NCBI GenBank assembly: GCA_003225055.1 | Contig: QIAU01000141.1 | Span: forward strand, 1 to 60,176 | Direction: 5' to 3' | DNA length: 60,176 nucleotides | From: Acidobacteriota bacterium | Lineage (GTDB): Bacteria > Acidobacteriota > Terriglobia > Terriglobales > Acidobacteriaceae | Shown here: piece by piece, positions 39,932 to 49,304 of the stretch | How positions within the stretch are numbered: the stretch's first letter is position 1 | Layout of the letters: each line of letters begins with the position of its first letter | The notes under the pieces: generated by a model | The model's input: the letters and a program-made list of their open reading frames with translations, nothing else | Databases searched by the model: none | What the model was told of the DNA's origin: nothing | Made by a program: the position numbers and the translations under genes

Positions 39932-40332
39932 CAAAGTTCAAAACCGAGCGGAGCCGGGGCTTCACTTTAATCGAGTTGATGATCGTGATTAGCTTGCTGC
40001 TGATCCTGATTTCGGTGGCGATTCCCGTCTACAACCAGTCGATTCTGCGCGCCAAGGAATCGGTGCTGAAACAGGACTTGTTTACCTTGCGGCAAGTCAT
40101 CGATCAGTACACGCTCGACAAGCAACGCGCCCCGCAATCCCTGGAGGATTTAATTGCAGCGGGTTATTTAAAGCAGATCCCCGTCGATCCCTTTACCGCC
40201 CGCAACGATACTTGGGCGGTGGCGCAGGAAGACATCACGCAGAGTCCGGAGCAGACCGAGCCCGGCATTTCCGACGTCCACAGCGGCTCCAACCTGGTGG
40301 GAAGCGACGGCACTATGTATTCCACGTGGTGA
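39925..40332 (+). CDS. Type II/IV pseudopilin (GspG-like), 135 aa
   Basis: Prepilin signal RSRGFTLIELMIVISLLLIL, with a hydrophobic helix of about 20 residues after the cleavage Gly. The following region SVLKQDLFTLRQVIDQYTLD matches the GspG pattern. LEDLIAAGYLKQIPVDPFTA is the conserved loop before the C-terminal strands. It ends in SDGTMYSTW. The ATG overlaps the stop of the previous pseudopilin. No assembly ATPase or inner-membrane platform protein follows; the next gene is hutU. Confidence 0.9.
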   Translation: MVTKFKTERSRGFTLIELMIVISLLLILISVAIPVYNQSILRAKESVLKQDLFTLRQVIDQYTLDKQRAPQSLEDLIAAGYLKQIPVDPFTARNDTWAVAQEDITQSPEQTEPGISDVHSGSNLVGSDGTMYSTW

Positions 40333-40394
40333 ATCAATCAGTCTCGACGGCCGGTTGATTGCTTGCGACTGCCGATAACGACTACCATGGACTC

Positions 40395-42065
40395 ATGCCG
40401 GTAGACACCGAAATTATTCCGGCCATCCGTGCGCCGCGTGGCACAAGCCTTTCCTGCAAAGGCTGGCAGCAGGAAGCAGCCATGCGCATGCTCATGAACA
40501 ACCTCGATGACGAGGTGGGGGAACGTCCCAGGGATCTGGTGGTTTACGGCGGAACAGGCAAAGCGGCGCGCAATTGGGACTGTTACCACGCCATGGTTGC
40601 GTCCCTCAAGAGCCTGGAAAACGACGAGACCTTGCTGGTCCAGTCCGGCAAGCCTGTCGGGATATTCAAGACTCACGACTACGCCCCACGCGTGCTGATC
40701 GCCAACTCCAACCTGGTGGGCCACTGGTCGAACTGGGAAAAGTTCAATGAACTGGACCGCGCCGGCTTGATGATGTACGGCCAGATGACCGCGGGCTCAT
40801 GGATCTACATAGGCTCGCAGGGAATTGTCCAGGGGACCTTTGAAACCTTCTCGGCAGCGGGCGAGCAGCATTTCGCCGGCAATCTGGAAGGCAAGCTGAT
40901 TATCTCCGGCGGCATGGGCGGCATGGGCGGAGCCCAGCCTCTGGCGGCCACCATGGCCGGCGCAGCATTTCTGGGAATTGAGATCGATCCGGAGCGCATC
41001 AAGAAGCGGCTGAAGACCGGCTACTGCGACTTTATGGTCAACACGCTCGACGAAGCGCTGCGCATCCTGAAGAACGCCATTCGCAAGAAGGAGAACGTCT
41101 CGGTGGGCTTGATAGGGAACTGCGCCGACGTTGTTCCCGAGTTGGCGGACCGTGGCGTAGTACCTGATATCTTGACCGACCAAACCTCCGCCCATGATCC
41201 GCTGAACGGATACGTGCCCAATGGAATGACCCTGGACCAGGCACTGGAACTGAGGAAACGCGATCCCGAGGCCTACCAGGAGAAGTCGCTGGACGCGATT
41301 GCTCGTCATGTCGAAGGCATGCTGCGGCTTCAGAAGATGGGCTCGGTGACTTTCGATTATGGCAACAACATCCGCACGTTTGCCTTTGAACGCGGGGTAA
41401 AGAAGGCCTACGATTTTCCGGGGTTTGTTCCCGCCTACATTCGTCCGCTGTTTTCGGAAGGACGCGGGCCTTTCCGATGGGTTGCGTTATCCGGCGACCC
41501 GTCTGACATTCATCGGACTGACGATCTGGTGCTGGAACTGTTTCCGGAGAATCGCATCCTGAAGCGCTGGATCGATCTGGCACGCAGGCGGATCAAGTTC
41601 CAGGGACTGCCGGCACGAATCTGCTGGCTGGGTTATGGCGAGCGCGCCGCTTTCGGTCTGGCCATGAACGATCTGGTGAAAAAAGGAAGGATCAAGGCTC
41701 CTATCGTAATTGGCCGCGATCACCTGGATTCGGGTTCGGTAGCCTCGCCCTTCCGCGAGACAGAATCTATGAAGGATGGCAGCGATGCGGTAGCCGACTG
41801 GCCGCTGCTGAACGCGATGCTGAACACGGCTGCCGGCGCCTCGTGGGTATCGATTCACAACGGTGGTGGCGTGGGTATTGGTTATTCCTTGCATGCCGGT
41901 CAGGTGACAGTCGCGGACGGCAGCGAAATGATGGCGAAGCGTATTGAGCGAGTCCTTACAACCGACCCAGGAATGGGCATCATCCGCCATGCGGATGCGG
42001 GCTACAAAGAAGCCGTCGATTTTGCCGGCCGCCAAGGCGTCAAGATCCCGATGCAAAACAAATGA
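40395..42065 (+). CDS. hutU: Urocanate hydratase (urocanase)
   Basis: A 556-residue enzyme converting urocanate to imidazolonepropionate, the second step of histidine degradation, with tightly bound NAD. Signatures: [40 protein letters not shown], and [20 protein letters not shown] for the NAD-binding loop. The conserved Cys region contains [20 protein letters not shown], and [20 protein letters not shown] lies near the end. ATG 40395 gives the standard length; an upstream TTG at 40359 would add 12 unlikely residues. It is followed 170 nt later by hutI; hutH is not in the window. Confidence 0.97.
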   Translation: MPVDTEIIPAIRAPRGTSLSCKGWQQEAAMRMLMNNLDDEVGERPRDLVVYGGTGKAARNWDCYHAMVASLKSLENDETLLVQSGKPVGIFKTHDYAPRVLIANSNLVGHWSNWEKFNELDRAGLMMYGQMTAGSWIYIGSQGIVQGTFETFSAAGEQHFAGNLEGKLIISGGMGGMGGAQPLAATMAGAAFLGIEIDPERIKKRLKTGYCDFMVNTLDEALRILKNAIRKKENVSVGLIGNCADVVPELADRGVVPDILTDQTSAHDPLNGYVPNGMTLDQALELRKRDPEAYQEKSLDAIARHVEGMLRLQKMGSVTFDYGNNIRTFAFERGVKKAYDFPGFVPAYIRPLFSEGRGPFRWVALSGDPSDIHRTDDLVLELFPENRILKRWIDLARRRIKFQGLPARICWLGYGERAAFGLAMNDLVKKGRIKAPIVIGRDHLDSGSVASPFRETESMKDGSDAVADWPLLNAMLNTAAGASWVSIHNGGGVGIGYSLHAGQVTVADGSEMMAKRIERVLTTDPGMGIIRHADAGYKEAVDFAGRQGVKIPMQNK

Positions 42066-42234
42066 ACATCCGCCACCCAGACTAAGGAGGCACGGAGCTG
42101 TTTAGGTCTCACTGCCGAGCGGCCCCCTGATTAGCAATTTCCACCTCGCTTAGATCCGTCGTGGCATTATAAGTCGAGCCTTGTGATACGTAAGCTGCTC
42201 CGTGTCTCCCTGGTGGATTTCCGACGAAAGATAA

Positions 42235-43542
42235 ATGGCGGACGAAAAAGCCTTATTCTTGGTCAACATCGGCCAACTACTTACGCTGCGATCCTCCTCC
42301 GCCGGCCCGCGCCGTGGGCCGGAACTGAAACAACTCGGCATGGTTAAAGAAGGCGCGATCCTGTGCGCCGGCGGGAAAATTGTCTCCGTGGGTACGACTA
42401 AAGACGCCTTGCGCGACCCCTGGCTTAAGAAAAACCGAAAAAAGATTACAGAACTCGACTGCTCCAACCATGTCGTGATGCCCGGCTTTGTCGATTCCCA
42501 TACGCATCCTGCTTTTCTCGGACCCCGCTTGGGTGATTTCGAAAGGCGAATAGCAGGTGCAAGCTACCAAGCAATCGGGGATGGCGGGGGCGGCATTCGC
42601 TCCAGCGTGCATGCGGTGAGGGAAGCTACCAAGGCTGAACTCGCTGGCCAAGTTCTTTCCGCGCTCAACCAAATGGCCGGCCAGGGCACGACCACTGTCG
42701 AAGCAAAATCCGGCTATGGATTGAACTTGGAATCTGAGTTGAAGTCGCTCGAGGCGATTCGCCAGGCATCCTTCGAATGGCCTGGAACTGTAATCGCAAC
42801 CTGCTTGGGTGCGCATGTTGTTCCCCAGGAATACCAGGGACGCTCACATAAATATGTCGAACTCGTCTGTAAGAAGATGATTCCGGAAGTCGCCAGGCGG
42901 AACCTGGCGGTCTTCGTCGACGTATTTGCGGACCGCGGCGGGTTTACGACCGAGGACACAGAAAAAATATTCGAAAGCGCAACAAAACACGGTCTCGGTG
43001 TGAGAGCCCATGTTTGCCAGTTCGCGGAATGCGTTCTGTGGCCGCTCCTCGAATATCATCCGGCCTCGTTTGACCACATGGATCACGTGATGGCAGAAGA
43101 CATCCCACAACTCGCCAAACATGACACGGTTGCAACCCTGGTGCCGGGAGCCAACTATTTTTTGGGATTGGAAGAGTTTCCGCCGGCGCGCACGCTGATC
43201 GATCGAGGAGTTCCCGTGGCCTTGGCCACCGACTATAACCCCGGCAGTTCGCCGACGCTCAGCATGCCGTTTATTCTGTCGCTGGCCTGCACGCAGATGA
43301 AGATGTCACCGGCAGAAGCGATCGCCACCGCGACGATCAACGGAGCTCACGCCCTCCGCCTTGCCGATCGAAAGGGAAGCATCGAGCCCGGCAAAGATGC
43401 GGATCTCGCCATCTTCGACGTAGATGATTTTCGCGAAATACCTTACTGGTTCGCAGCCAATCGCTGTGCTTTCACGATTCTCAACGGAGCTGTTAGCGTA
43501 AACACTTACAGGATGGCATTTGGAGCGCCGAGACCTGCTTGA
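42235..43542 (+). CDS. hutI: Imidazolonepropionase
   Basis: A 435-residue amidohydrolase-family enzyme that opens the imidazolone ring, step three of histidine breakdown. The metal-binding start of the TIM barrel is MPGFVDSHTHPAFLGPRLGD. GGGGIRSSVHAVREATKAEL and TTTVEAKSGYGLNLESELKS are typical. VPVALATDYNPGSSPTLSMP lies near the catalytic end. The last segment is IEPGKDADLAIFDVDDFREI, followed by the closing beta sandwich. It follows hutU; a 170-bp gap separates them, so a secondary promoter is possible. Confidence 0.95.
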   Translation: MADEKALFLVNIGQLLTLRSSSAGPRRGPELKQLGMVKEGAILCAGGKIVSVGTTKDALRDPWLKKNRKKITELDCSNHVVMPGFVDSHTHPAFLGPRLGDFERRIAGASYQAIGDGGGGIRSSVHAVREATKAELAGQVLSALNQMAGQGTTTVEAKSGYGLNLESELKSLEAIRQASFEWPGTVIATCLGAHVVPQEYQGRSHKYVELVCKKMIPEVARRNLAVFVDVFADRGGFTTEDTEKIFESATKHGLGVRAHVCQFAECVLWPLLEYHPASFDHMDHVMAEDIPQLAKHDTVATLVPGANYFLGLEEFPPARTLIDRGVPVALATDYNPGSSPTLSMPFILSLACTQMKMSPAEAIATATINGAHALRLADRKGSIEPGKDADLAIFDVDDFREIPYWFAANRCAFTILNGAVSVNTYRMAFGAPRPA

Positions 43543-43614
43543 AGAAATTGATTCGCAAGGTCAAGAACCTGTCCTGATCCAGCAGAAACATGCCAATTCG
43601 TCAAAGGGGACCCA

Positions 43615-46242
43615 ATGAAAAAAATCACTCTCTTGTTGCCTGTCGTCGTTCTGGCTTTCCACCTCGTTGGTTTGGCTCAGCGTCTACCCGATCTGGCAGA
43701 ACCCGACAACTATCGCATCACCTTCGCGCCGAACTTCGACCAAGACAACTTCTCCGGAGACGAAACTATTCAGGTCCGGGTTCTCAAGCCGGCATCGAGT
43801 ATGGTCCTCAACTCGTTGGAAATCGATTTCCAGGAAGCCAGCGTGACAACTGGCAATCTGACTCAGATCGCCAAAGTTGTCTCCGACAAAGAAAAAGAAA
43901 CCGCGACACTCTCGCTCGACAAGCCGCTCCAGCCCGGGCGCGCGACCATTCACATCCGCTACACCGGCATCCTGAACGGTCAGTTGCGCGGCTTGTATCT
44001 GAGCAAGGCCAACGGTCGCAAGTATGCGGTCACGCAATTCGAAGCCACCGACGCCCGCCGTGCTTTCCCGTCCTTTGACGAACCGGCGTACAAGGCGACT
44101 TTCGACATCTCCGTCGTCGCGGACAAAGGCGATACTGCCATTTCGAACGGCAAAATTATTGCCGACACTCCGGGACCCACTGACGGAAAGCACACCATCG
44201 AGTTCTCGACGACTCCCAAAATGTCGTCTTATCTGGTGGCCCTAGCTGTGGGCGATTTCGAATACGTCGAAGGTTCGGCCGATGGCATCCCGATCCGTGT
44301 TTGGGCCACTCCCGGCAAGAAGGAAATCAGCAATTATGCACTGCAGGTTGCCGAGCAGTGCATGCACTACTTCAACAGCTACTTCGGCATCAGGTACCCA
44401 TTCGAAAAGTTGGATCTCATTGGCCTGCCGGACTTCGCAGCCGGAGCTATGGAAAACACCGCCGCAATCACCTTCCGTGATGCCTTGCTCCTACTGAATG
44501 AGAAGAACGCCCCCGCCTGGGCGTACAAGGAGATCGGCTCGGTGATTTCCCACGAAATGGCGCACCAATGGTTCGGAGATCTGGTCACGATGGCGTGGTG
44601 GGACGACATCTGGCTGAACGAAGGCTTTGCCACCTGGATGGAGTCCAAGCCGTTGGAAGCCTGGAAGCCCGGGTGGCACATGGAACTAAGCGACGTGCTC
44701 GAATCCGGCAACGCTCTCTATGTGGACTCGTTGCAGAATACTCGTCCCATTCACCAGGCGGCAGAAACTCCTGCCGAAATTCAGGAACTGTTTGATGGGA
44801 TTGCATACGACAAAGCAGCCGCCGTGCTGCGCATGTTGGAGGCCTATCTGGGAGCGGAGACTTTCCGCAAGGGGGTTAACGAGTACCTGAAGGCGCACGC
44901 TTATAGCAACGCCACCGACGTAGATTTCTGGAACGCTCTGGCGGCCGCTTCCCATAAGCCGGTCGATAAAATGATGGCCACATTTGTCAACCAGCCCGGC
45001 GCTCCCCTGGTGAACGTCCACACCGAAGTGCAAGGTAACCAAACCAAAGTCACCCTCTCCCAGCGACGATACTACTTCGATCGTTCGCTGTTGCAGTCGC
45101 CGTCCCAGGAGCTATGGATCGTTCCGGTCTGTTTGAAAGAGGCGAGCAACAAGGCTGCTCAACAATGCGAGTTGCTGAGCAGCAAAGAACAGAGTTTCGA
45201 ACTTCCCGGACCGAGTCCTTGGGTGTTTGCCAACGCCGGAGCCAGCGGTTACTACCGCACAGGCTACGACTCTGCAGGCTTTCACGCGATCAGTCATAGC
45301 GCCGAGAAAGATCTCACTCCGGCGGAACGCATCGCTCTAGTACGCGATGCCTGGGCGGCGGTTCGGGCCGGGCAACAGCCGATCGGCGATTTTCTCCAAC
45401 TGGCGGAAGGTTTGCGCTCAGAGCGGACTAGCACGGTCGTTCAACAATTGGACAGCACGTTGGATTACATCGGCACCTATTTGGTGACAGATTCCGATCA
45501 GCTTCAGTATCGAGCGTGGGTGTGCGGGCTGCTCAGCCCCATCCTGGCAGAGTTAGGCTGGCAGCCAGCCTCCAGTGAAGACGATAATCAAAAGGCTCTT
45601 CGCGCCTACGTGATCTACACCCTCGGGTACACCGCCCGAGACCCTCAAGTCCTGGAAAAGGCGAAGACTTTGGTGACCAAAGCCATCCAGAACCCCAGCG
45701 CGGTTGATCCCTCACTCCTGGACACCGTCTTCCATTTGGCCGCCGTGAACGGGGACGCCGCTCTCTACGATCAGATCCTGGCGCGGGTCAAACAGAACGA
45801 CGATCCCGAACAGTATTACAGGTACCTATTTACTCTTGCGCGGTTTAGCCAGCCTGCGCTGCTGGAAAAGACTCTGGAGTTTTCGCTGAGTCCGGCTGTC
45901 CGCACCCAGGATTCACTTCGTCTCATATCAACGGTCATGGACAACCCTGCGGGCGAGCGGCTTGCCTGGGAGTTCGTGAAGGCACATTGGGCGCAGATCG
46001 AAAAAATCATGGGCGGATACAACACCGGTGGGTTAGTGGCTACCACCGGTTCCTTCTGCGACGCGGGCATGCGAGATGAAGTGAGAAATTTCTTTTCTCA
46101 GCACCCGGTTCCCGCTGCCGAAAGATCGCTGCGGCAAGCGCAGGAGCGAGTCAACTACTGCATTGATCTGAAGGCGCAAGCCTCACCCGCATTAGCGTCT
46201 TGGCTGCAACGAAGCGAGATGTCATCAGGCGCTGGTCAGTGA
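43615..46242 (+). CDS. Secreted M1-family aminopeptidase
   Basis: An 875-residue metallopeptidase. Residues 1-21 are a signal peptide (MKKITLLLPVVVLAFHLVGL), so it acts in the periplasm or outside. The substrate-N-terminus motif is AAGAMENTAAITF. The zinc site is SHEMAHQWFGDLVTMAWWD, with the second ligand in IWLNEGFATWMES. The catalytic Tyr is probably in the FDGIAYDKAAAVLRML region. The C-terminal helical ERAP1-like part occupies the last 330 residues. AAAGGGGA stands 4 nt before the ATG. It trims N-terminal residues from imported peptides. It follows hutI, though with its own leader. Confidence 0.95.
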   Translation: MKKITLLLPVVVLAFHLVGLAQRLPDLAEPDNYRITFAPNFDQDNFSGDETIQVRVLKPASSMVLNSLEIDFQEASVTTGNLTQIAKVVSDKEKETATLSLDKPLQPGRATIHIRYTGILNGQLRGLYLSKANGRKYAVTQFEATDARRAFPSFDEPAYKATFDISVVADKGDTAISNGKIIADTPGPTDGKHTIEFSTTPKMSSYLVALAVGDFEYVEGSADGIPIRVWATPGKKEISNYALQVAEQCMHYFNSYFGIRYPFEKLDLIGLPDFAAGAMENTAAITFRDALLLLNEKNAPAWAYKEIGSVISHEMAHQWFGDLVTMAWWDDIWLNEGFATWMESKPLEAWKPGWHMELSDVLESGNALYVDSLQNTRPIHQAAETPAEIQELFDGIAYDKAAAVLRMLEAYLGAETFRKGVNEYLKAHAYSNATDVDFWNALAAASHKPVDKMMATFVNQPGAPLVNVHTEVQGNQTKVTLSQRRYYFDRSLLQSPSQELWIVPVCLKEASNKAAQQCELLSSKEQSFELPGPSPWVFANAGASGYYRTGYDSAGFHAISHSAEKDLTPAERIALVRDAWAAVRAGQQPIGDFLQLAEGLRSERTSTVVQQLDSTLDYIGTYLVTDSDQLQYRAWVCGLLSPILAELGWQPASSEDDNQKALRAYVIYTLGYTARDPQVLEKAKTLVTKAIQNPSAVDPSLLDTVFHLAAVNGDAALYDQILARVKQNDDPEQYYRYLFTLARFSQPALLEKTLEFSLSPAVRTQDSLRLISTVMDNPAGERLAWEFVKAHWAQIEKIMGGYNTGGLVATTGSFCDAGMRDEVRNFFSQHPVPAAERSLRQAQERVNYCIDLKAQASPALASWLQRSEMSSGAGQ

Positions 46243-46275
46243 TTCGCGCCGGCGTTCTCGAAAGGATAAGCAAGG

Positions 46276-47277
46276 CTACTGTTCCTGGACTGATGGTGCT
46301 TGCACCTTATGTTGCTGCTCCATCATTGCCCGCCGGGCGCCATACATGCCTTGCAGAACTTGTATGGGAGTCGTCTGCTCGGGTGTGGTGGAACCCTGCT
46401 GCTGCACAGGCTGCGCATCGCTTGTGTTTACAGGCTCCGGAACACTCGAATTGTTGCTGCCCATCGTTTGAGGTGGCGCGACTAGGTTGTTGCTGCCGGC
46501 AGTTTGAGCTGCTGGTTCGGGCACTTCAGTTTCTGAAGCAGCAACTGGGGCCAACGCAGGGGTGACTGTCCCCGTTGCAGTGTTTTCCGAGAACTCCGGT
46601 TGTGCTTGTGCCGCCTGTGGCTGGTAAGGCAACGTGCGAGGTCTCAGTTGTTCCAGCAGCACACGCGACGCAGTAGGTTGACCTGCGGCGAACCCGGAGC
46701 CGGTTGCCGCGGGCCCACGGCCCGGCACTCCGGCTACAGCTGTGGTCTCGGTGGCGCCGCTGGTCCCTGCTTTAGGCGTGAGGACAAGCTTGGCAAACGA
46801 ATGGGGAGCCGTCTCCGTTCCGAGCATTACGTAATTAAAACGCGAGCCGTTCAGCAGGGATGCCAGCACTTCGCGAGCTGCTCCGGGGCCGATCTTACCG
46901 ACCACTCGCTCGCTGTCGGCTCCTGCAGGAATCTCGATCTCCGCCCCAGTTTTAATGCGCACCGCCTCCAGGATCGCACTCAGTGTCGAGTTCGGAGCCA
47001 TGATGGTCAAATCGCCATTCTGGTAGTCGACCGTCGGTGGCATGGCCGACATGTCTTCCAGTTTTGGCGGTCCGGAGGGCGTTGCCGGCTCTGGGCTGTT
47101 GTCGACCGTATAACCGGTCTGCGTCTTTACACCGGCGATTGCTCCGCAGTCGCCGGTCAACTTGACCGTTTTCTTGCCTGGATCTCTAGTGAAAACGCAC
47201 GTTCCTTGGGCAACAGCAAAGAGGCTTCCAACCGAAAAGCAGAGGCAAAGGATTGCTGACCTAGGGATGAGATTCAT
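46276..47277 (-). CDS. Secreted STN-like domain protein, low-complexity C-terminus
   Basis: A 333-residue protein started at ATG 47277, preceded by GAAGGAAGT. Residues 1-24 are a signal peptide (LCLCFSVGSLFAVAQG). Residues 90-170 carry a secretin/TonB short N-terminal-like domain (LTIMAPNSTLSAILEAVRIK, then VVGKIGPGAAREVLASLLNG). The second half is rich in Pro, Ala, Gln and Ser and has no visible fold. It may be a periplasmic partner of a secretin or TonB system. It faces the aminopeptidase gene 3' end to 3' end. Confidence 0.72.
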   Translation of the reverse strand: MNLIPRSAILCLCFSVGSLFAVAQGTCVFTRDPGKKTVKLTGDCGAIAGVKTQTGYTVDNSPEPATPSGPPKLEDMSAMPPTVDYQNGDLTIMAPNSTLSAILEAVRIKTGAEIEIPAGADSERVVGKIGPGAAREVLASLLNGSRFNYVMLGTETAPHSFAKLVLTPKAGTSGATETTAVAGVPGRGPAATGSGFAAGQPTASRVLLEQLRPRTLPYQPQAAQAQPEFSENTATGTVTPALAPVAASETEVPEPAAQTAGSNNLVAPPQTMGSNNSSVPEPVNTSDAQPVQQQGSTTPEQTTPIQVLQGMYGARRAMMEQQHKVQAPSVQEQ

Positions 47278-47746
47278 ACTTCCTTCCAAGCGCTTACAGT
47301 GCGTTGCCAGCTAGTGCCTGGGGGGGAAGCCGATTCAAGCAACGCTACACCGGGGGAATTGAATAATACTACGATTTTCAGGGACGAGCAACACTCGACC
47401 GGAGTCCATTTTTGAAGTCCATTTCGGAGTCCAACCGGGGTCCGACAAAGTCCAACCAGTTCAATATTGCGCGCCTGGAAATCTTGTGGGGGAAGGAACT
47501 TTTTGAGCAAGCTCCCGGCGCCAGCCCGCGCTCCGTGCCTGGTTGCAGGCGAAGGAGGCGAAAAGAACGGTTGCGGCACCCCATGGTTAGTGTAGAATAT
47601 AAGTCCCTCCAGAATTGTGGCCCAGAAAGGTGACTTTTTGTTCTCGCCGGCCTACTTGCAGGCCTTCCGCTCGCGGCAAATTCCGCTAGATTTTGCGGAG
47701 ACCGTCGTTAGCAGCGTTTTGCAATGTAATTGCCGGCCCAATATTT
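47278..47746. other. Divergent intergenic region with a promoter and a spaced GTCC series
   Basis: No gene is supported. A GTCC word recurs at 47404, 47417, 47429, 47440 and 47450, within AGTCCA contexts, with spacings falling 13, 12, 11, 10. A likely promoter for the GAF-TonB gene lies at 47571-47598. Confidence 0.45.
47571..47598 (+). promoter_or_regulatory. Probable sigma-70-type promoter of the GAF-TonB gene
   Basis: TTGCGG (47571-47576) and TAGAAT (47593-47598) are 16 bp apart, a fair match to the sigma-70 consensus. The start codon is about 150 bp downstream. Confidence 0.5.
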
Positions 47747-49297
47747 ATGGCTGACGATTCGCTATCTCCGCTGGATGCGTATCAACCAACTGCGGCTGAC
47801 GTAGAGCCTGCGCCAACGGCTAATACGCAAGCAGGCGAACGTTCTGTGGCCCAGTGGTCCGGCGCTGCAAATACGGCTTCGAACCAGAAACCCACAGCCT
47901 CGCCTCTCGATATCGCATTAAGCCTTGTTTTTAAAGAGATTGCCGAGCAAGCTCGGTTGGCGACCACCGCCACCGGGGCGGCCATTGGTCTGGCCTACGG
48001 ATCACGAATCGTCTGCCGCGCCACGACGGGCGCCACCGCCCCCGATGTTGCCGCCTGTCTGAATAACGGTTCCGGAATTTCGGAGGCTTGCGTCCGCACC
48101 GGACGGGTGCAGGTCTCGGAGGATGTGGAGAGCGATTCCCGGATCGATGCAGCCACCTGCCGACGGTTTGGAGTGCGGTCCGTCCTGATGGTTCCAATCC
48201 AGCAGCAAGAAGAACGGCTGGGGGTAATGGCCATATTCTCACCCCGCGTAAACGCCTTTTGCGATCGCGATGTCGTAACACTACAGGCATTTTCGCGGCG
48301 GGTGGCTGCCAATATTGAGCTGGCCAAGCATAGTCTTGCTCTGCCTTCCGGTGGTGTCACGAGCGCCACCGGTGCCACCCGTGCGTCATCGAAGTCGCCC
48401 AAATTTCGCGTCAATCTCTTGCCCAAGGTCCGAACCGCTGGCTGGCTCCGCAGCTGGAATTCGTTCTTGATGGTGTTAGTGATTGGTCTTTCTCTAACGG
48501 TGGGATGGATGCTGGGCCGCTCGAGCCGGAAACCGATTAGAGCGGCAAGTCACGCTAGCGCAGCCGTGGCGCCGTCCACCCCCGAGGTGCAGAAGGATGC
48601 AGCAGCACTGGTCCCGACCGAGCAGCCGGCGCCAGCCGCAGTGGCGCCGCCAACCTCCGAGTCTCCAATTAAGGCCAGCGAGCTGCCGGCTGGCTCAAAC
48701 CCCGAAGCTTCCTTCGCGCAGGTGACTATTGAAGATAGGCGACCGGTTTCCAGATCGACTCGGGAAAAAATGGAGTCGAATGCAGAGACACCAGGCTTGC
48801 CGGTTAATGCCCAGCCAGCGTCAAACGCGACAAAGGCGTCCACAATCAAGGCTAAGGATGGAAATTCAGCGGAGAGCTTGGTCGTTTTCGAGAATCGGAA
48901 ACTGACTTCCCAATCGAGCGGATCGCAGTCATTGCCCCAACCAGCAGGGGATTCTGGAAGAAAAATTACGATTTCAGCAGCCGGTGCCAAGCGAAGTGCC
49001 GATACCTCCCAGCCTGTCGTGCTTCCGGAAGAAACGGCCAAACAGTATCTGGTTCGAAGGGTTGAGCCGGCGTTTCCGGGTGCAGCCAGACAACAGCGCA
49101 TTCATGGCCGCGTGGATGTGAATGTGATCGTTGGCAAGGACGGCTCCGTTGAAGGTATCGGCCAAGTCAGCGGAGATCCCCAACTCATGCGCGCTGCCGC
49201 GGACGCAATCAGGCAATGGCATTTCAAACCGTATCTTCAGAATGGCCAACCGGTGAAATTTCAGAGCCGCATCACTCTGAATTTTGCGCTGCCGTGA
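47747..49297 (+). CDS. GAF domain, membrane helix and TonB C-terminal fusion protein
   Basis: A 516-residue protein if started at ATG 47747. Residues 50-200 form a GAF domain (QARLATTATGAAIGLAYGSR, then VRSVLMVPIQQQEERLGVMA). A membrane helix follows at about 245-265 (SFLMVLVIGLSLTVGWMLG). A long Ser/Ala/Pro-rich stretch of roughly 150 residues would span the periplasm, and the last 90 residues are a TonB C-terminal domain (EPAFPGAARQQRIHGRVDVN, then DAIRQWHFKPYLQNGQPVKF). So a cytoplasmic small-molecule sensor is joined to a periplasmic force-transducing module. It lies 8 bp before the AMIN protein gene. Confidence 0.86.
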   Translation: MADDSLSPLDAYQPTAADVEPAPTANTQAGERSVAQWSGAANTASNQKPTASPLDIALSLVFKEIAEQARLATTATGAAIGLAYGSRIVCRATTGATAPDVAACLNNGSGISEACVRTGRVQVSEDVESDSRIDAATCRRFGVRSVLMVPIQQQEERLGVMAIFSPRVNAFCDRDVVTLQAFSRRVAANIELAKHSLALPSGGVTSATGATRASSKSPKFRVNLLPKVRTAGWLRSWNSFLMVLVIGLSLTVGWMLGRSSRKPIRAASHASAAVAPSTPEVQKDAAALVPTEQPAPAAVAPPTSESPIKASELPAGSNPEASFAQVTIEDRRPVSRSTREKMESNAETPGLPVNAQPASNATKASTIKAKDGNSAESLVVFENRKLTSQSSGSQSLPQPAGDSGRKITISAAGAKRSADTSQPVVLPEETAKQYLVRRVEPAFPGAARQQRIHGRVDVNVIVGKDGSVEGIGQVSGDPQLMRAAADAIRQWHFKPYLQNGQPVKFQSRITLNFALP

Positions 49298-49304
49298 TCG
49301 TTCC

